Shown: positions 1-7,987, counted from the stretch's first letter. The stretch is 10,891 nt of DNA from an uncultured Bacteroidales bacterium (GCA_900554715.1 USIN01000046.1:1-10891); one strand, 5' to 3'. Notes: a model not told the origin generated them from the sequence alone. Numbers and translations: made by a program.

Positions 1-286
1 CAAGCACTTTTTCGCTCAGGCGGTCAAACGCCTGACGGGTGCGCCCTGTAGACACCTGCATGCAACGCACATGAGGATGATCGAGAAAACGGGTTCCCCC
101 CAATGCGCCTACCGTATCACAAAAACAAAGGTTATCTCCTTCCAACCATCCGGCAAAAGCCGCTTCATCCCATGCCGGGGACAAACCTGTATTAAACAAT
201 ATTTTTCTGTTGCCAAGCCGACGGAATTCGGCATCATGTAATAAAACCGTGTTTTTGCCGTTAAAAAAATAACTATACACAAAATA
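1..286 (-). pseudogene. D-2-hydroxyacid dehydrogenase-like, C-terminal fragment lacking its N-terminal half
   Basis: Read on the minus strand, the frame is open from 286 to the window edge, with a TAA at 289-287 just upstream. It contains no ATG near its beginning; a GTG at 280-278 is the only plausible start. From that GTG, 93 residues are visible. They resemble the later part of the NAD-binding domain and the returning C-terminal region of D-isomer-specific 2-hydroxyacid dehydrogenases: a strand ending KILFNTG, then WLEGDN, FCDTVGAL, and an STGRTRQAF segment followed by a helix ending LSEKVL. Such enzymes are normally about 300 residues or more, and the catalytic N-terminal domain and dinucleotide-binding glycine loop are missing. 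The upstream DNA is instead the start of the export lipoprotein gene on the other strand. The true C-terminus lies left of the window. I read it as a gene remnant. The family assignment comes from residue pattern only and is moderately sure. Confidence 0.55.
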
Positions 287-295
287 TTATCGATA

Positions 296-1099
296 ATGAA
301 TTTTAAATCAGTATTGTTTGGAGCGCTTATTGCAGCGGCCGTGGCGTCGTGCAGTTCTCCCAAGACAGTCTTGCCATATTTTACCGACATCAGTGAAGTA
401 AAAGAAGGCTCGCTACCTTTAGCCGATTATCTGCCCGTGATTAAACCCGACGATGAGCTGCTTATCACCGTTATGTCTGCCTATCCCGAGGCAGCGGCGC
501 AATATAACAGCCCGATGGTTAACCCGGCGAGTAAAGATGTGATTGCCATGACGACGAGTCCGCGTCAGCAGACTTACGTTGTCGACTCGCAGGGCGATAT
601 CAATTTCCCTGTTCTCGGCAAGCTCCATGTCGCGGGCCTGACGATTGAACAGCTCCAGCAGGAACTGACCGAAAAGATATCCAAGGATGTCGATGACCCT
701 ATGGTGACGGTGACGCTCGTCAATTTCTCTGTTGTAGTCGCCGGCGAGGTCAAGATGCCGTCGAGAGTCAAGGTCACGCGCAGTCGCTACAGTGTGCTTG
801 ACGCTCTGGCTGACGCGGGTGATCTCACCGAGTATGGCGAACGCTCGAATGTGCTGCTTGTCAGAGAAGAGAACGGCGAACGCAAGTTTGTCCATCTCGA
901 CCTCAACTCGTCAGACCTTCTCACGTCACCTTATTTTTACCTCAAGCAGAACGATTATATCTACGTCGAGCCCAACGAAGTGCGTCAGGCTAATTCGAAG
1001 TATAATCAGAATAATTCGTTCAAACTGACAGTCGTGTCTACAATTGTGAGCGCCGCATCGGTCATAGCGTCGCTTGTAATCGCCTTAACCGTTAAATAA
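296..1099 (+). CDS. Wza-like polysaccharide export outer-membrane lipoprotein
   Basis: This 267-residue protein is a member of the Wza/BexD/CtrA family, which forms the outer-membrane channel for capsule or exopolysaccharide. The N-terminus is a lipoprotein signal: MNFK, a hydrophobic run, then lipobox VASC with Cys19 as the lipidated residue. A polysaccharide-export domain spans about residues 46-143, with the IKPDDELLITV opening and VDSQGDINFPVLGKL. An SLBB-type segment follows (about 145-225, VVVAGEVKMPSRV onward). The last 25 residues (about 243-265) are strongly hydrophobic and probably form the membrane-spanning C-terminal helix. At 267 residues it is shorter than E. coli Wza (379) but of a size usual for Bacteroidetes. 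The ATG at 296 is the only sensible start, since it gives the full signal peptide. No Shine-Dalgarno sequence is seen. It heads the plus-strand series, with the kinase gene 8 bp downstream. Confidence 0.92.
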   Translation: MNFKSVLFGALIAAAVASCSSPKTVLPYFTDISEVKEGSLPLADYLPVIKPDDELLITVMSAYPEAAAQYNSPMVNPASKDVIAMTTSPRQQTYVVDSQGDINFPVLGKLHVAGLTIEQLQQELTEKISKDVDDPMVTVTLVNFSVVVAGEVKMPSRVKVTRSRYSVLDALADAGDLTEYGERSNVLLVREENGERKFVHLDLNSSDLLTSPYFYLKQNDYIYVEPNEVRQANSKYNQNNSFKLTVVSTIVSAASVIASLVIALTVK

Positions 1100-1107
1100 C
1101 CGAGCAG

Positions 1108-3399
1108 ATGGCAAAGAAAACTAATCCTGATTTTTTCGATATTTCATCGCTGTTTAAAACCTATATGTCGAAATGGTATTATTTTGCCATTTCGGTAGTC
1201 GTCTGTGTCGGCCTTGGCTTCGTCTACACCAAGATGAAGCAGCCTGTCTATGAGGTGAGGGCCAATGTGTTAATCGGCAATGACGACGACACTATGCCCG
1301 GCATGGGCCAGCTCGGCTCGCTCTTCAGCTCGCAGGGTCCGGTCGACGACGAGCTCTTCATCATCTCGTCGCACACCGTCTACCGCGACGTTGTCAAAAG
1401 TCTGAGAATCAACAAACATCATACTGTCAAGACCGGCATTCTGTCGCGTAAGTTCGCTTATCCGCTTTTCCCTGTTGATGTCTATATGGCACCCGGCGTG
1501 GCCGACACGCTCTCGGCTACAATCGTTTTCAAGACTGAGATTGACAAGAAGGGCAAGGCTTCGGTCGAGGCCAAAGTGCGCCGCGAGGTCATCGGCGAGG
1601 TCGAGGACGCTCCGCTGCCAGTGACCCTCGAGACAAGCTACGGCCGCTTTGTCATTGACACCACCGCCTGTTTCCCCAAGGGCGAGAGCCTCAAGACGAC
1701 AATCGCCGTCACAGGTTATGACGCCGCTGCCGAAAACCTCGCCGAAGATATCGTCGCCGAAGTCTACAGCAAGAAGAGTAACGTCATCAACCTCGGTATG
1801 CAGACCACAAACTCGGGCTACGGCCAGGATGTGCTCAACCAGGTGATGACCCAGTATAATGACCGCGGCGTCGCCCAGCGCAACACTCAGGGAGAGAAGA
1901 CGGCCGAATTCATCGACAAGCGTCTGGCGCTCATCTCGGGAGACCTCGACGAGGCCGAGAGCGACATCCAGAAATACAAACAGCAGCAGGGCATCGTCGA
2001 TGTCGCCGCCGAGGCTCAGTATCAGACCCGTCGCCGCGGCGCTCTCGAAGAGAACCTTCTCGCTGTCGAGCTCCAGCACGAAATCGTCAAGCTCACGCTC
2101 GACTTCCTATCAGACCGCGAAAACGACTACAGCCTCATCCCGATTCCCGGCGGCAATGATACTCCTCCCGAAGGCGTCAGCTCTTACAACGCTCTTATCT
2201 TCAAGCGTATGCAGTTGATGGAGTCTGCCAAACCCAACAACCAGGCCCTCAAGAAACTCGACAAGCAGATCGATGCGATGCGCGAGAATATCATCGCGTC
2301 GGCCCAGAAGACATACGAGAATCTTAGCTCGCAGGTCAAAGAACTGCGGGCCGAGATGAACAGAACTTCGTCGAAACTCGGCAGTATCCCGACCCAGGAG
2401 CGCGAGTATCTCAACATGAAACGCCAGCAGGAGGTCAAGCAGCAGCTTTATCTCTTCCTCCTCCAGCGTCGTGAGGAGACCGCCATGCTGCTCGCCAATG
2501 CCGTGCCCAAGGGCGTCATCGTCGACGAGGCCTATACACTCAATGAGCCTGTAGGCCTGGGCAAGAAAGCCATCCTGCTGATCGCTTTCCTCCTCGGACT
2601 CATCATCCCGCCGGTGTTCATTTATATGACCAAGAAGCTCAGAAACAGATTCGAGAGCAGCGCCGAAGCCGAAGAGTTTGTCGACATGCCTCTTCTCGGC
2701 GAGGTCACCACCGACCGTTCGGGCGAGACTCTTGTCGTCACTCCGACAGCCAAGACGACCAATGCCGAGCTTTTCCGTCTGATGCGCACCAACCTGCTCT
2801 TCATCCTCAACGATGTCAACGACAAGGTCATCCTCGTGACATCGACCAAATCGGGCGAAGGCAAGTCGTTTGTGTCAATCAACCTCTGCGCCTCGCTGTC
2901 GCTGCTTGAGAAACGTGTCCTCCTCATCGGCATGGATATCCGCAAACCGCGTCTGGCCCAGTATCTCGGCATCAATCCGCAGTTCGGCCTCACACAGTAT
3001 CTGTCGAGCGACCGCATCAGCATCGATCAGATTATCACGCCTGTAGCAGGTCCTGCAGGCTTCGACGTCATCGTCGCCGGCCCTGTGCCGCCGAACCCCG
3101 CCGAACTTCTTGCCTCGAAGAAACTCGACGACCTCCTTGCCGAGCTTCGCGGCCGCTACGACTACATCCTCATCGACAGCGCACCTGTCGGTATGGTCAG
3201 CGACAGCTTTACGCTCAACCGCCTCGCCGACGCCACTGTATATGTCTGCCGTGCCGGATTCACAGCTATCAGCGACCTCCGCTTCGCCAACGACGTATAT
3301 CAGGAAGGACGCCTCAAGAAGATGTCGCTCGTCGTCAACGGCACCAAGACCAAGAAGGGCTACGGCTATGGCTACGGCGAGAAAGAAGATATGAAGTAA
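1108..3399 (+). CDS. Wzc-like chain-length regulator with fused BY-kinase domain
   Basis: This 763-residue inner-membrane protein is a polysaccharide co-polymerase fused to a bacterial tyrosine kinase. A Wzz-type N-terminal region has a membrane helix at about 22-39. A long periplasmic part follows, with helical coiled-coil-like stretches (about 260-330 and 375-460). A second membrane helix lies at about 487-507, then the cytosolic ATPase. In the kinase, Walker A is TSTKSGEGKSF (578-588), A' is VLLIGMDIRKPR (604-615) and Walker B is ILIDS (687-691). PPNPAELLAS (661-670) is a conserved family segment. The C-terminus carries a short Tyr cluster (Tyr752, 754, 756 in GYGYGYG), the expected autophosphorylation site. 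In this family, phosphorylation cycling of the Tyr tail controls oligomerisation and chain length together with the outer-membrane Wza. The start ATG lies 8 bp after the export gene and the flippase gene follows 11 bp downstream, consistent with one operon. Confidence 0.93.
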   Translation: MAKKTNPDFFDISSLFKTYMSKWYYFAISVVVCVGLGFVYTKMKQPVYEVRANVLIGNDDDTMPGMGQLGSLFSSQGPVDDELFIISSHTVYRDVVKSLRINKHHTVKTGILSRKFAYPLFPVDVYMAPGVADTLSATIVFKTEIDKKGKASVEAKVRREVIGEVEDAPLPVTLETSYGRFVIDTTACFPKGESLKTTIAVTGYDAAAENLAEDIVAEVYSKKSNVINLGMQTTNSGYGQDVLNQVMTQYNDRGVAQRNTQGEKTAEFIDKRLALISGDLDEAESDIQKYKQQQGIVDVAAEAQYQTRRRGALEENLLAVELQHEIVKLTLDFLSDRENDYSLIPIPGGNDTPPEGVSSYNALIFKRMQLMESAKPNNQALKKLDKQIDAMRENIIASAQKTYENLSSQVKELRAEMNRTSSKLGSIPTQEREYLNMKRQQEVKQQLYLFLLQRREETAMLLANAVPKGVIVDEAYTLNEPVGLGKKAILLIAFLLGLIIPPVFIYMTKKLRNRFESSAEAEEFVDMPLLGEVTTDRSGETLVVTPTAKTTNAELFRLMRTNLLFILNDVNDKVILVTSTKSGEGKSFVSINLCASLSLLEKRVLLIGMDIRKPRLAQYLGINPQFGLTQYLSSDRISIDQIITPVAGPAGFDVIVAGPVPPNPAELLASKKLDDLLAELRGRYDYILIDSAPVGMVSDSFTLNRLADATVYVCRAGFTAISDLRFANDVYQEGRLKKMSLVVNGTKTKKGYGYGYGEKEDMK

Positions 3400-3410
3400 A
3401 ATACTCTTAG

Positions 3411-4925
3411 ATGGCAGACAGCAGGCTGATTTTCAAGAACACGCTCTTCCTAGCCGTCAGAATGCCTCTGGCGCTGACGCTGGGCTTATACACGAGCCGT
3501 GTCATACTTGAACAGCTCGGAGTCGTCGATTTCGGCATCTACGCCGTCATCGCCGGCTTCATACTGCTGATGTCGTTTTTCAACAGCGCCATATCGTCAT
3601 CGATACAGCGCTTCATGAATTTTGAGATCGCGCGCAACGGCGGCAAGGACATGCGTCATGTCTTCGCCGCCGGCTGTCTGTGTATAGTGCTGGTCGCCGC
3701 CTGCTTCCTCGTTGTCGCCGAAGCCGCCGGTTACTGGTTTATAGAGTATAAGATGTCTGTGCCTCCCGAGAAGCTCGCTGATGCGCGTATCGTCTTCCAG
3801 CTTGCTTTGGTCGTGGCTCTCGTCGAGCTTTTCAGAGTTCCATATCATGTGCTCATCCTTTCTTACGAGAAGATGAACTTCTATGCCTGGTATTCGATTC
3901 TCGACGCCACGCTCAAGCTCGTCATGGCCCTTTGCCTCTGTCTCTTCGGCAAAAACAAGCTCGTCGTCTATGTCTGTATGCTCATAGTGATAGCGCTGAT
4001 TATCAATTCGGCCTTTGTGTTTTATTGCCGCAAGCATTTCAAGGGCGTCGGTTTCTCGCTGCGCGCTCCTATCGTCAAGGTGAAGGAAATCCTCAGTTTC
4101 ATCGGCTGGAATACGATGACGTCGGTATCAGACCCCGCCTATCAGCAGGGCAGTTCGATTATACTGAACATCTTCTTCGGCGTGAGCTACAACGCCACGC
4201 TCGGCCTCACCAACCAGGTCAAGCAGGGTGTCACCAACCTGACGCGCAACGTTCAGATTGCGTCAGTGCCTCAGATAACGCAGACCTTCGCCTCGGCCGA
4301 GTATGAAGATTTCAAGATGCTCGTGGCGCGCATTTCGCGCATATCCTTCTTTCTGATGCTGTTCATGGGCTTGCCAATTGTTGTCAACGCCGGTGTGCTG
4401 CTCGATTTCTGGCTGACAGTGCTGCCGCCCGACATCATCACTTTCATCATGCTCGTCATAGCTTTCTGTATGGTCGACTCGCTGACAGGACCGCTGTGGA
4501 CGTCGATGCAGGCTTCGGGCAAACTGAAGCTCTATCAGCCGCTCATTTCGGTGATATGGCTGATGTATCTCCCCGCCGCCTATATCGCTTTCAAATGCGG
4601 TATGCCGGCAAGGTGGATTATCATCCTTCAGGTCATATTCGACTGCGTCATATTATTTGTCAGAATAATTTTTGCAAAGATATACTGCGGCATAGGCTTC
4701 GGCTTCTATTTTAAGGATGTCGTGCTGCCTATCATCAAGGTCGCCGTTGTGGCCGCCGTGCCGACTTATGCCCTCGGCATGCTGCTAGACGGCGCTCCAA
4801 AGTTTTTTATTACTTCGACCGTGAGCTGCCTGCTCGTCGGTACGGCAATATATTTCTTCGGTCTTGTCGGCAACGAGCGCGAGAAGGTCAGAGAGTTTGT
4901 TGTCAGAAAAATCAGACGTAACTGA
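3411..4925 (+). CDS. Wzx-like polysaccharide repeat-unit flippase
   Basis: This 504-residue, very hydrophobic protein belongs to the polysaccharide transporter (PST) group of the MOP flippase superfamily. The opening RLIFKNTLFLAVRMPLALTL, followed by LYTSRVILEQLGVVDFGIYAV, is characteristic of Bacteroides lipopolysaccharide/capsule flippases: a first helix with a basic residue, then SR-x-L...LG-x-x-DFGIY. About 12-14 membrane segments are evident along the chain, with short polar loops and a basic C-terminal tail (REKVREFVVRKIRRN). It should translocate undecaprenyl-linked repeat units from the cytoplasmic to the periplasmic face. The ATG at 3411 is 11 bp after the kinase stop, and the stop at 4923-4925 is 4 bp before the polymerase ATG. 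Its place between the kinase and the polymerase supports the role. The family call is firm; the substrate is unknown. Confidence 0.88.
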   Translation: MADSRLIFKNTLFLAVRMPLALTLGLYTSRVILEQLGVVDFGIYAVIAGFILLMSFFNSAISSSIQRFMNFEIARNGGKDMRHVFAAGCLCIVLVAACFLVVAEAAGYWFIEYKMSVPPEKLADARIVFQLALVVALVELFRVPYHVLILSYEKMNFYAWYSILDATLKLVMALCLCLFGKNKLVVYVCMLIVIALIINSAFVFYCRKHFKGVGFSLRAPIVKVKEILSFIGWNTMTSVSDPAYQQGSSIILNIFFGVSYNATLGLTNQVKQGVTNLTRNVQIASVPQITQTFASAEYEDFKMLVARISRISFFLMLFMGLPIVVNAGVLLDFWLTVLPPDIITFIMLVIAFCMVDSLTGPLWTSMQASGKLKLYQPLISVIWLMYLPAAYIAFKCGMPARWIIILQVIFDCVILFVRIIFAKIYCGIGFGFYFKDVVLPIIKVAVVAAVPTYALGMLLDGAPKFFITSTVSCLLVGTAIYFFGLVGNEREKVREFVVRKIRRN

Positions 4926-4929
4926 ATAT

Positions 4930-6252
4930 ATGATAGAGAAATATAAATTTTATAGTACGGTTTTCTTTATCGTCTTCTGGGTGACGGCCTGTTATGGCTT
5001 CGTCTCTGAGGAGCTGCTCGGATTTCTCATGAAAGTGCGCTCGCCTTTCTTTATCGCATGCGATGCTATCTTCGTCATCCTCGGGCTGCTCACCATCAGA
5101 AACCGCAAGGACCTGTGGGTCGCCGGTACGTTCTTTGTCATCGCTCTTGTTTCGACCATCTTTGTCAATCATGAAGGCTATGGCAACTTAGGCAACGGCT
5201 TGCGAGATTTCATCGGGCTGCTTTTTGCTGTTCCTGTATTCCGTTATTTTATTACGTCGAAAAACGGCACTCGTTTCATCAAGTCTTTCGATAAGCAGCT
5301 CGTTGTCTTTCTCTGTCTTCAGGCTGTCTGTCTTGTCTGGCAGTTCCTTAAGTATGGCGCCAACGACCACGGCGGCGGCACTCTCGGTAACGGTGGCTCG
5401 GGTACTATATCGATGATTATCTACACCCTGTCGTTCTATCTCGTCTCAAAACGGTGGGATAATGAAAAAAGCTATATAAGAAATCTTCTCGACAACAAAT
5501 GGTTTATCCTGTTGCTGTTCCCGACATTCCTCAACGAGACCAAGATCAGCTTTATTCTATTTCTGATGTATTTCGTGCTTCTCGCGCCTATCAACTGGAA
5601 GACGGTAAAGCGTGTGTTTCTCTTCTCGCCTTTGATTTTCGTCGGCCTGCTGCTTCTCGGATGGGCCTATTTCGCGGCCACAAATCAGGATCCGGAGGAG
5701 CTGCTCACGGGCGATTATTTTCAGGAATATTTTGTCGGTCTCGATCCTGATGAAATCATCGAGGTGGCGCTCAAACTTCAGGACGAGGAGATTGAAGTCG
5801 ATCCGGATGAATGGTGGACGGTCGATATACCGCGTTTCATGAAGCTGTTCGAACTCCCCGATGCCTTGCATGATACCCGCGGTGGCATGACGCTCGGCGC
5901 CGGTCTCGGCCAGTTCAAGGGCGGTACGCTGCTCGATCAGACAAATTTCGGCAAGAAATATAAGTGGCTCACCAACGGCTCGCGCCCTTGGAGCTTCTTC
6001 TTGTTGCTTCAATTAGGCTATATCGGCCTGATATGGTTTGCATGGGCCACTTTCGTGCAGCTTGATTTCAAGCATGAAAACCGCAGCAACGATAAGAATA
6101 TCAAGATATTCATTCTCCTCGATATCATTCTGATGCTCTTCTACAATGATTCGCTCAGGGTATTGCCGCTTTGCATTGTTCTGTTTTATATAGCGACAAT
6201 GACATATTTGGCGCCCCCTGTCAAGAAAACGATTAATCAGTTGCAATCATGA
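4930..6252 (+). CDS. Wzy-like O-antigen/exopolysaccharide polymerase
   Basis: This polytopic membrane protein is 440 residues from the ATG at 4930. An in-frame ATG at 4864 would add 22 polar residues (MSATSARR...) and overlap the flippase by 62 bp. I prefer 4930 because it sits 4 bp after the flippase stop and begins directly with MIEKYKF ahead of the first helix. Around ten hydrophobic segments are visible. A large soluble loop (about residues 250-350), predicted periplasmic, carries a dense acidic stretch (about 254-297, with DPDE twice) and then a GAGLGQF segment (323-329), resembling the G-x-G-x-G-type pieces in Wzy/ligase loops. Wzy proteins join repeat units on the periplasmic face and show little sequence conservation. 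The assignment therefore rests on topology, the large loop and the position next to Wzx and Wzc. The stop overlaps the next gene's start (ATGA), suggesting coupled translation. Confidence 0.75.
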   Translation: MIEKYKFYSTVFFIVFWVTACYGFVSEELLGFLMKVRSPFFIACDAIFVILGLLTIRNRKDLWVAGTFFVIALVSTIFVNHEGYGNLGNGLRDFIGLLFAVPVFRYFITSKNGTRFIKSFDKQLVVFLCLQAVCLVWQFLKYGANDHGGGTLGNGGSGTISMIIYTLSFYLVSKRWDNEKSYIRNLLDNKWFILLLFPTFLNETKISFILFLMYFVLLAPINWKTVKRVFLFSPLIFVGLLLLGWAYFAATNQDPEELLTGDYFQEYFVGLDPDEIIEVALKLQDEEIEVDPDEWWTVDIPRFMKLFELPDALHDTRGGMTLGAGLGQFKGGTLLDQTNFGKKYKWLTNGSRPWSFFLLLQLGYIGLIWFAWATFVQLDFKHENRSNDKNIKIFILLDIILMLFYNDSLRVLPLCIVLFYIATMTYLAPPVKKTINQLQS

Positions 6253-6791
6253 TGAAGAAAATTTACCGCGCGATATTACTGGCGTTTTATTATACGGTGC
6301 TCTATTGGATGCCGTACAACAGCATGCGCCGTGCTGGAGGCTCGTTGTGGCGTCGGCTTCGAGCGGCAGTGCTTCACGGTGTCAACCCGGCCATTGACAA
6401 AACTGCAAATATCGAGCGTATGGCTTATGTCGGGAGCGCCTCGATGCTCTCTCTCGGCAGCCGTTCGAGTCTCGGTCCGCATTTCAAGGTTCACGGCGTC
6501 GATCTTACGATAGGCCACGACGTCATGATTGGTCCGGACTTGCTGATTCTCGGCGGAGGACATCATTTCGACGACTTGTCGCGTCCGATGCTCGACCAGG
6601 GCGGTATTGGCCTCACGAGTCTGACAATCAGCGACGATGTATGGATAGGAGCGCGTGTCACCATCCTCGCCAAGAATATAACGATTGGCAAAGGTGCTGT
6701 CGTAGGAGCAGGGGCTGTCGTTGTCAAATCGGTCCCCGACTACGCCATCGTCGCCGGCAACCCCGCAAAAATTATAAAATACAGAAAATAA
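6249..6791 (+). CDS. Left-handed beta-helix acyltransferase (CysE/LacA/NodL type)
   Basis: This 180-residue hexapeptide-repeat acyltransferase probably O-acetylates a sugar of the repeat unit, using acetyl-CoA. A hydrophobic or amphipathic N-terminal piece (about 6-22) is followed by a basic segment (RRAGGSLWRRLRAAV). Irregular hexapeptide coils then run from about residue 55 to 165. The GGGHHFDD motif (102-109) carries the putative catalytic His105 or His106. The C-terminal turn IGDD/ISDD-VWIGARVTIL, IGKGAVVGAGAVVVKSVPDYAIVAGNPAKIIKYRK is classic for the maltose/galactoside and capsule acetyltransferase branch. The first ATG (6249) overlaps the polymerase stop; a second ATG at 6252 follows immediately and cannot be excluded. 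It is the last gene of the plus-strand series, and the repeat arrays begin just after its stop. The family is clear, but acyl donor and acceptor are inferred. Confidence 0.87.
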   Translation: MMKKIYRAILLAFYYTVLYWMPYNSMRRAGGSLWRRLRAAVLHGVNPAIDKTANIERMAYVGSASMLSLGSRSSLGPHFKVHGVDLTIGHDVMIGPDLLILGGGHHFDDLSRPMLDQGGIGLTSLTISDDVWIGARVTILAKNITIGKGAVVGAGAVVVKSVPDYAIVAGNPAKIIKYRK

Positions 6792-6798
6792 AGTAGAT

Positions 6799-6843
6799 AA
6801 GGTCGATAAGGTCATTAGCGTCATTAATGTCTTTAACGTCATT
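6799..6843 (+). repeat. 9-bp tandem repeat array, left arm
   Basis: Five imperfect 9-bp units start at 6799, 6808, 6817, 6826 and 6835: AAGGTCGAT, AAGGTCATT, AGCGTCATT, AATGTCTTT and AACGTCATT. The common core is GTC followed by A/T-rich bases, with the form nearest consensus AAGGTCATT. The array begins 8 bp after the acyltransferase stop codon; the preceding bases AAGTAGAT look like a decayed sixth unit. It is the inverted partner of the array at 6859-6903. I see no coding role. Confidence 0.8.
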
Positions 6844-6858
6844 AGTCATGCAAACGCC

Positions 6859-6903
6859 GACCTTAACGACCTTAACGACCTTAATGACCCTAATGTCTTT
6901 ACC
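6859..6903 (+). repeat. 9-bp tandem repeat array, right arm (reverse complement of the left arm)
   Basis: Five 9-bp units are GACCTTAAC (6859), GACCTTAAC (6868), GACCTTAAT (6877), GACCCTAAT (6886) and GTCTTTACC (6895). They are the reverse complement of the left-arm unit type. A 15-bp spacer (6844-6858) separates the arms. A transcript crossing both arms could fold into a long imperfect stem; aligning the right arm with the reverse complement of the left, about 24 of 31 positions match over the best stretch. The last unit runs into the stop codon of the minus-strand glycosyltransferase. Between two convergent units this could act as a bidirectional terminator, which is inference. Confidence 0.75.
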
Positions 6904-7987
6904 CGCCTACTAAGGTCAGCAGTTTCTCGTAAAGTTCGCGTTGGACGTCGTCGGTGTGGTAGTCGGCGGCGGTTTTCATTGCGCCCTCTGAGAGGCGAAG
7001 TTTGTCGTCTTTGCTGAGAGTGTTGAACTCTTCGATTCTGTCAGCTAAGGCTTTGGCGTCACCGGTGTCGAAGAGGTAGCCGTTGACGCCGTCGATGACG
7101 TAGCCCGAGGGGCCGCCGATGCGCGATGCAATCACCGGTGTACCGGCCGCCATGGCTTCGATGCCGACAAGACCGAGGCTTTCGGCGCGGCGCTCGGTCG
7201 GGAAGATAAAGAGGTCGAAACTGCGGTAGAGCGACGGCAGACTGTCGTGTGACTGCGGACCGATATATTCGATGCAATCGCTGAGATTCCTTTCTTTGAT
7301 TGACGCTTCAAGTTGCTGCGACTGAGCGCCTTTACCGGCAATTATGGCCCGGCAGGCGATACCGCGCTGACGTAGCTGCGTGACGGCGTCAAGCAGCGTT
7401 TTCCAGCCTTTGCCGTGGTCGATGCGCGACACAAAACCGAGTGTCAGGGTCTGTGATGCAGGCGCTTTGGGCTTGTCATAATAAAATTTAGGCCCGAGAC
7501 CGCCCGATGGCGACACAAAGATATCGGTGTAATCAATCAGTGCCGGAAATTCCTCGTGCAAAATTTTGCGGTAATATACTGACGGACTGACTATCATTTT
7601 CGCCCGCGGCAGCATCGGAGCGGCGATGCTTTTGAGCTTCTTTTTCATGCCGGTTTCGGGCAGCACGTCGTCGCCGTGAACATTGAACACTAATGGCAGA
7701 CGCCTAAGCCATGAGGCCACGCGCAGCGGTATCGACGTGAATGTGATTGTATGGACGTAGACGATGTCGTAACTCTTGAAAAGAAGCTTATAGAGCGTCT
7801 TGGCGTAGAACGCTGCGTATGCCGCCGCTTTGGCTGCGGCCCCTTTGCGTTTGCCGCGGATTGCGACGAGTTCGGTGACGCCGTCGGCGTTACGCCGACG
7901 CGCGTCCTCGACAAAGTTTCTGACAAAAGTGCCGTAGACCTTGTCGGTCTCAGACGGATACATGTTTGAAATGACCAGCAGTCGCAT
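6899..7987 (-). CDS. GT4-family glycosyltransferase
   Basis: This 362-residue GT-B fold retaining glycosyltransferase resembles group 1 (GT4). The N-terminal domain opens MRLLVISNMYPSETDKVYGTF, the usual first strand plus acceptor loop, and contains HTITFTSIPLRV and VFNVHGDDV (101-108). The nucleotide-binding C-terminal half starts near LTLGFVSRIDHGKG (181-194). It contains IAGKGAQ (216-222) and the EX7E motif ESLGLVGIE with Glu269 and Glu277, followed by AMAAGTPVIAS. A longer open frame reaches 8071, but its first 28 residues would lie inside the upstream gene. The ATG at 7987-7985 is preferred because it overlaps the GT2 stop by one base (TGATG) and begins with the conserved strand. It should add a sugar to the lipid-linked intermediate in the cytoplasm; donor and acceptor are not predictable here. 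Confidence 0.9.
   Translation of the reverse strand: MRLLVISNMYPSETDKVYGTFVRNFVEDARRRNADGVTELVAIRGKRKGAAAKAAAYAAFYAKTLYKLLFKSYDIVYVHTITFTSIPLRVASWLRRLPLVFNVHGDDVLPETGMKKKLKSIAAPMLPRAKMIVSPSVYYRKILHEEFPALIDYTDIFVSPSGGLGPKFYYDKPKAPASQTLTLGFVSRIDHGKGWKTLLDAVTQLRQRGIACRAIIAGKGAQSQQLEASIKERNLSDCIEYIGPQSHDSLPSLYRSFDLFIFPTERRAESLGLVGIEAMAAGTPVIASRIGGPSGYVIDGVNGYLFDTGDAKALADRIEEFNTLSKDDKLRLSEGAMKTAADYHTDDVQRELYEKLLTLVGG

Noticed and set aside
241..295. Possible promoter for the plus-strand operon
   Set aside because: A TTTG at 254-257 could be a -33 element, but at the proper distance the bases (TATACACA, 274-281) do not match TAnnTTTG. The region is A/T-rich, but no promoter can be assigned with confidence.
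109..390. Minus-strand open frame of 93 codons at the left edge
   Set aside because: It overlaps the signal peptide of the export lipoprotein gene. The dehydrogenase-like sequence lies in a different minus-strand frame of the same stretch.
1270..2079. Minus-strand open frame of 269 codons
   Set aside because: It is a shadow of the Wzc-like gene on the other strand, has low-complexity composition, and belongs to no recognisable family.
6276..6842. Minus-strand open frame beginning with MTL repeats
   Set aside because: The repetitive start is merely the 9-bp repeat array translated. The rest is antisense to the acyltransferase gene, which has clear hexapeptide and catalytic motifs.
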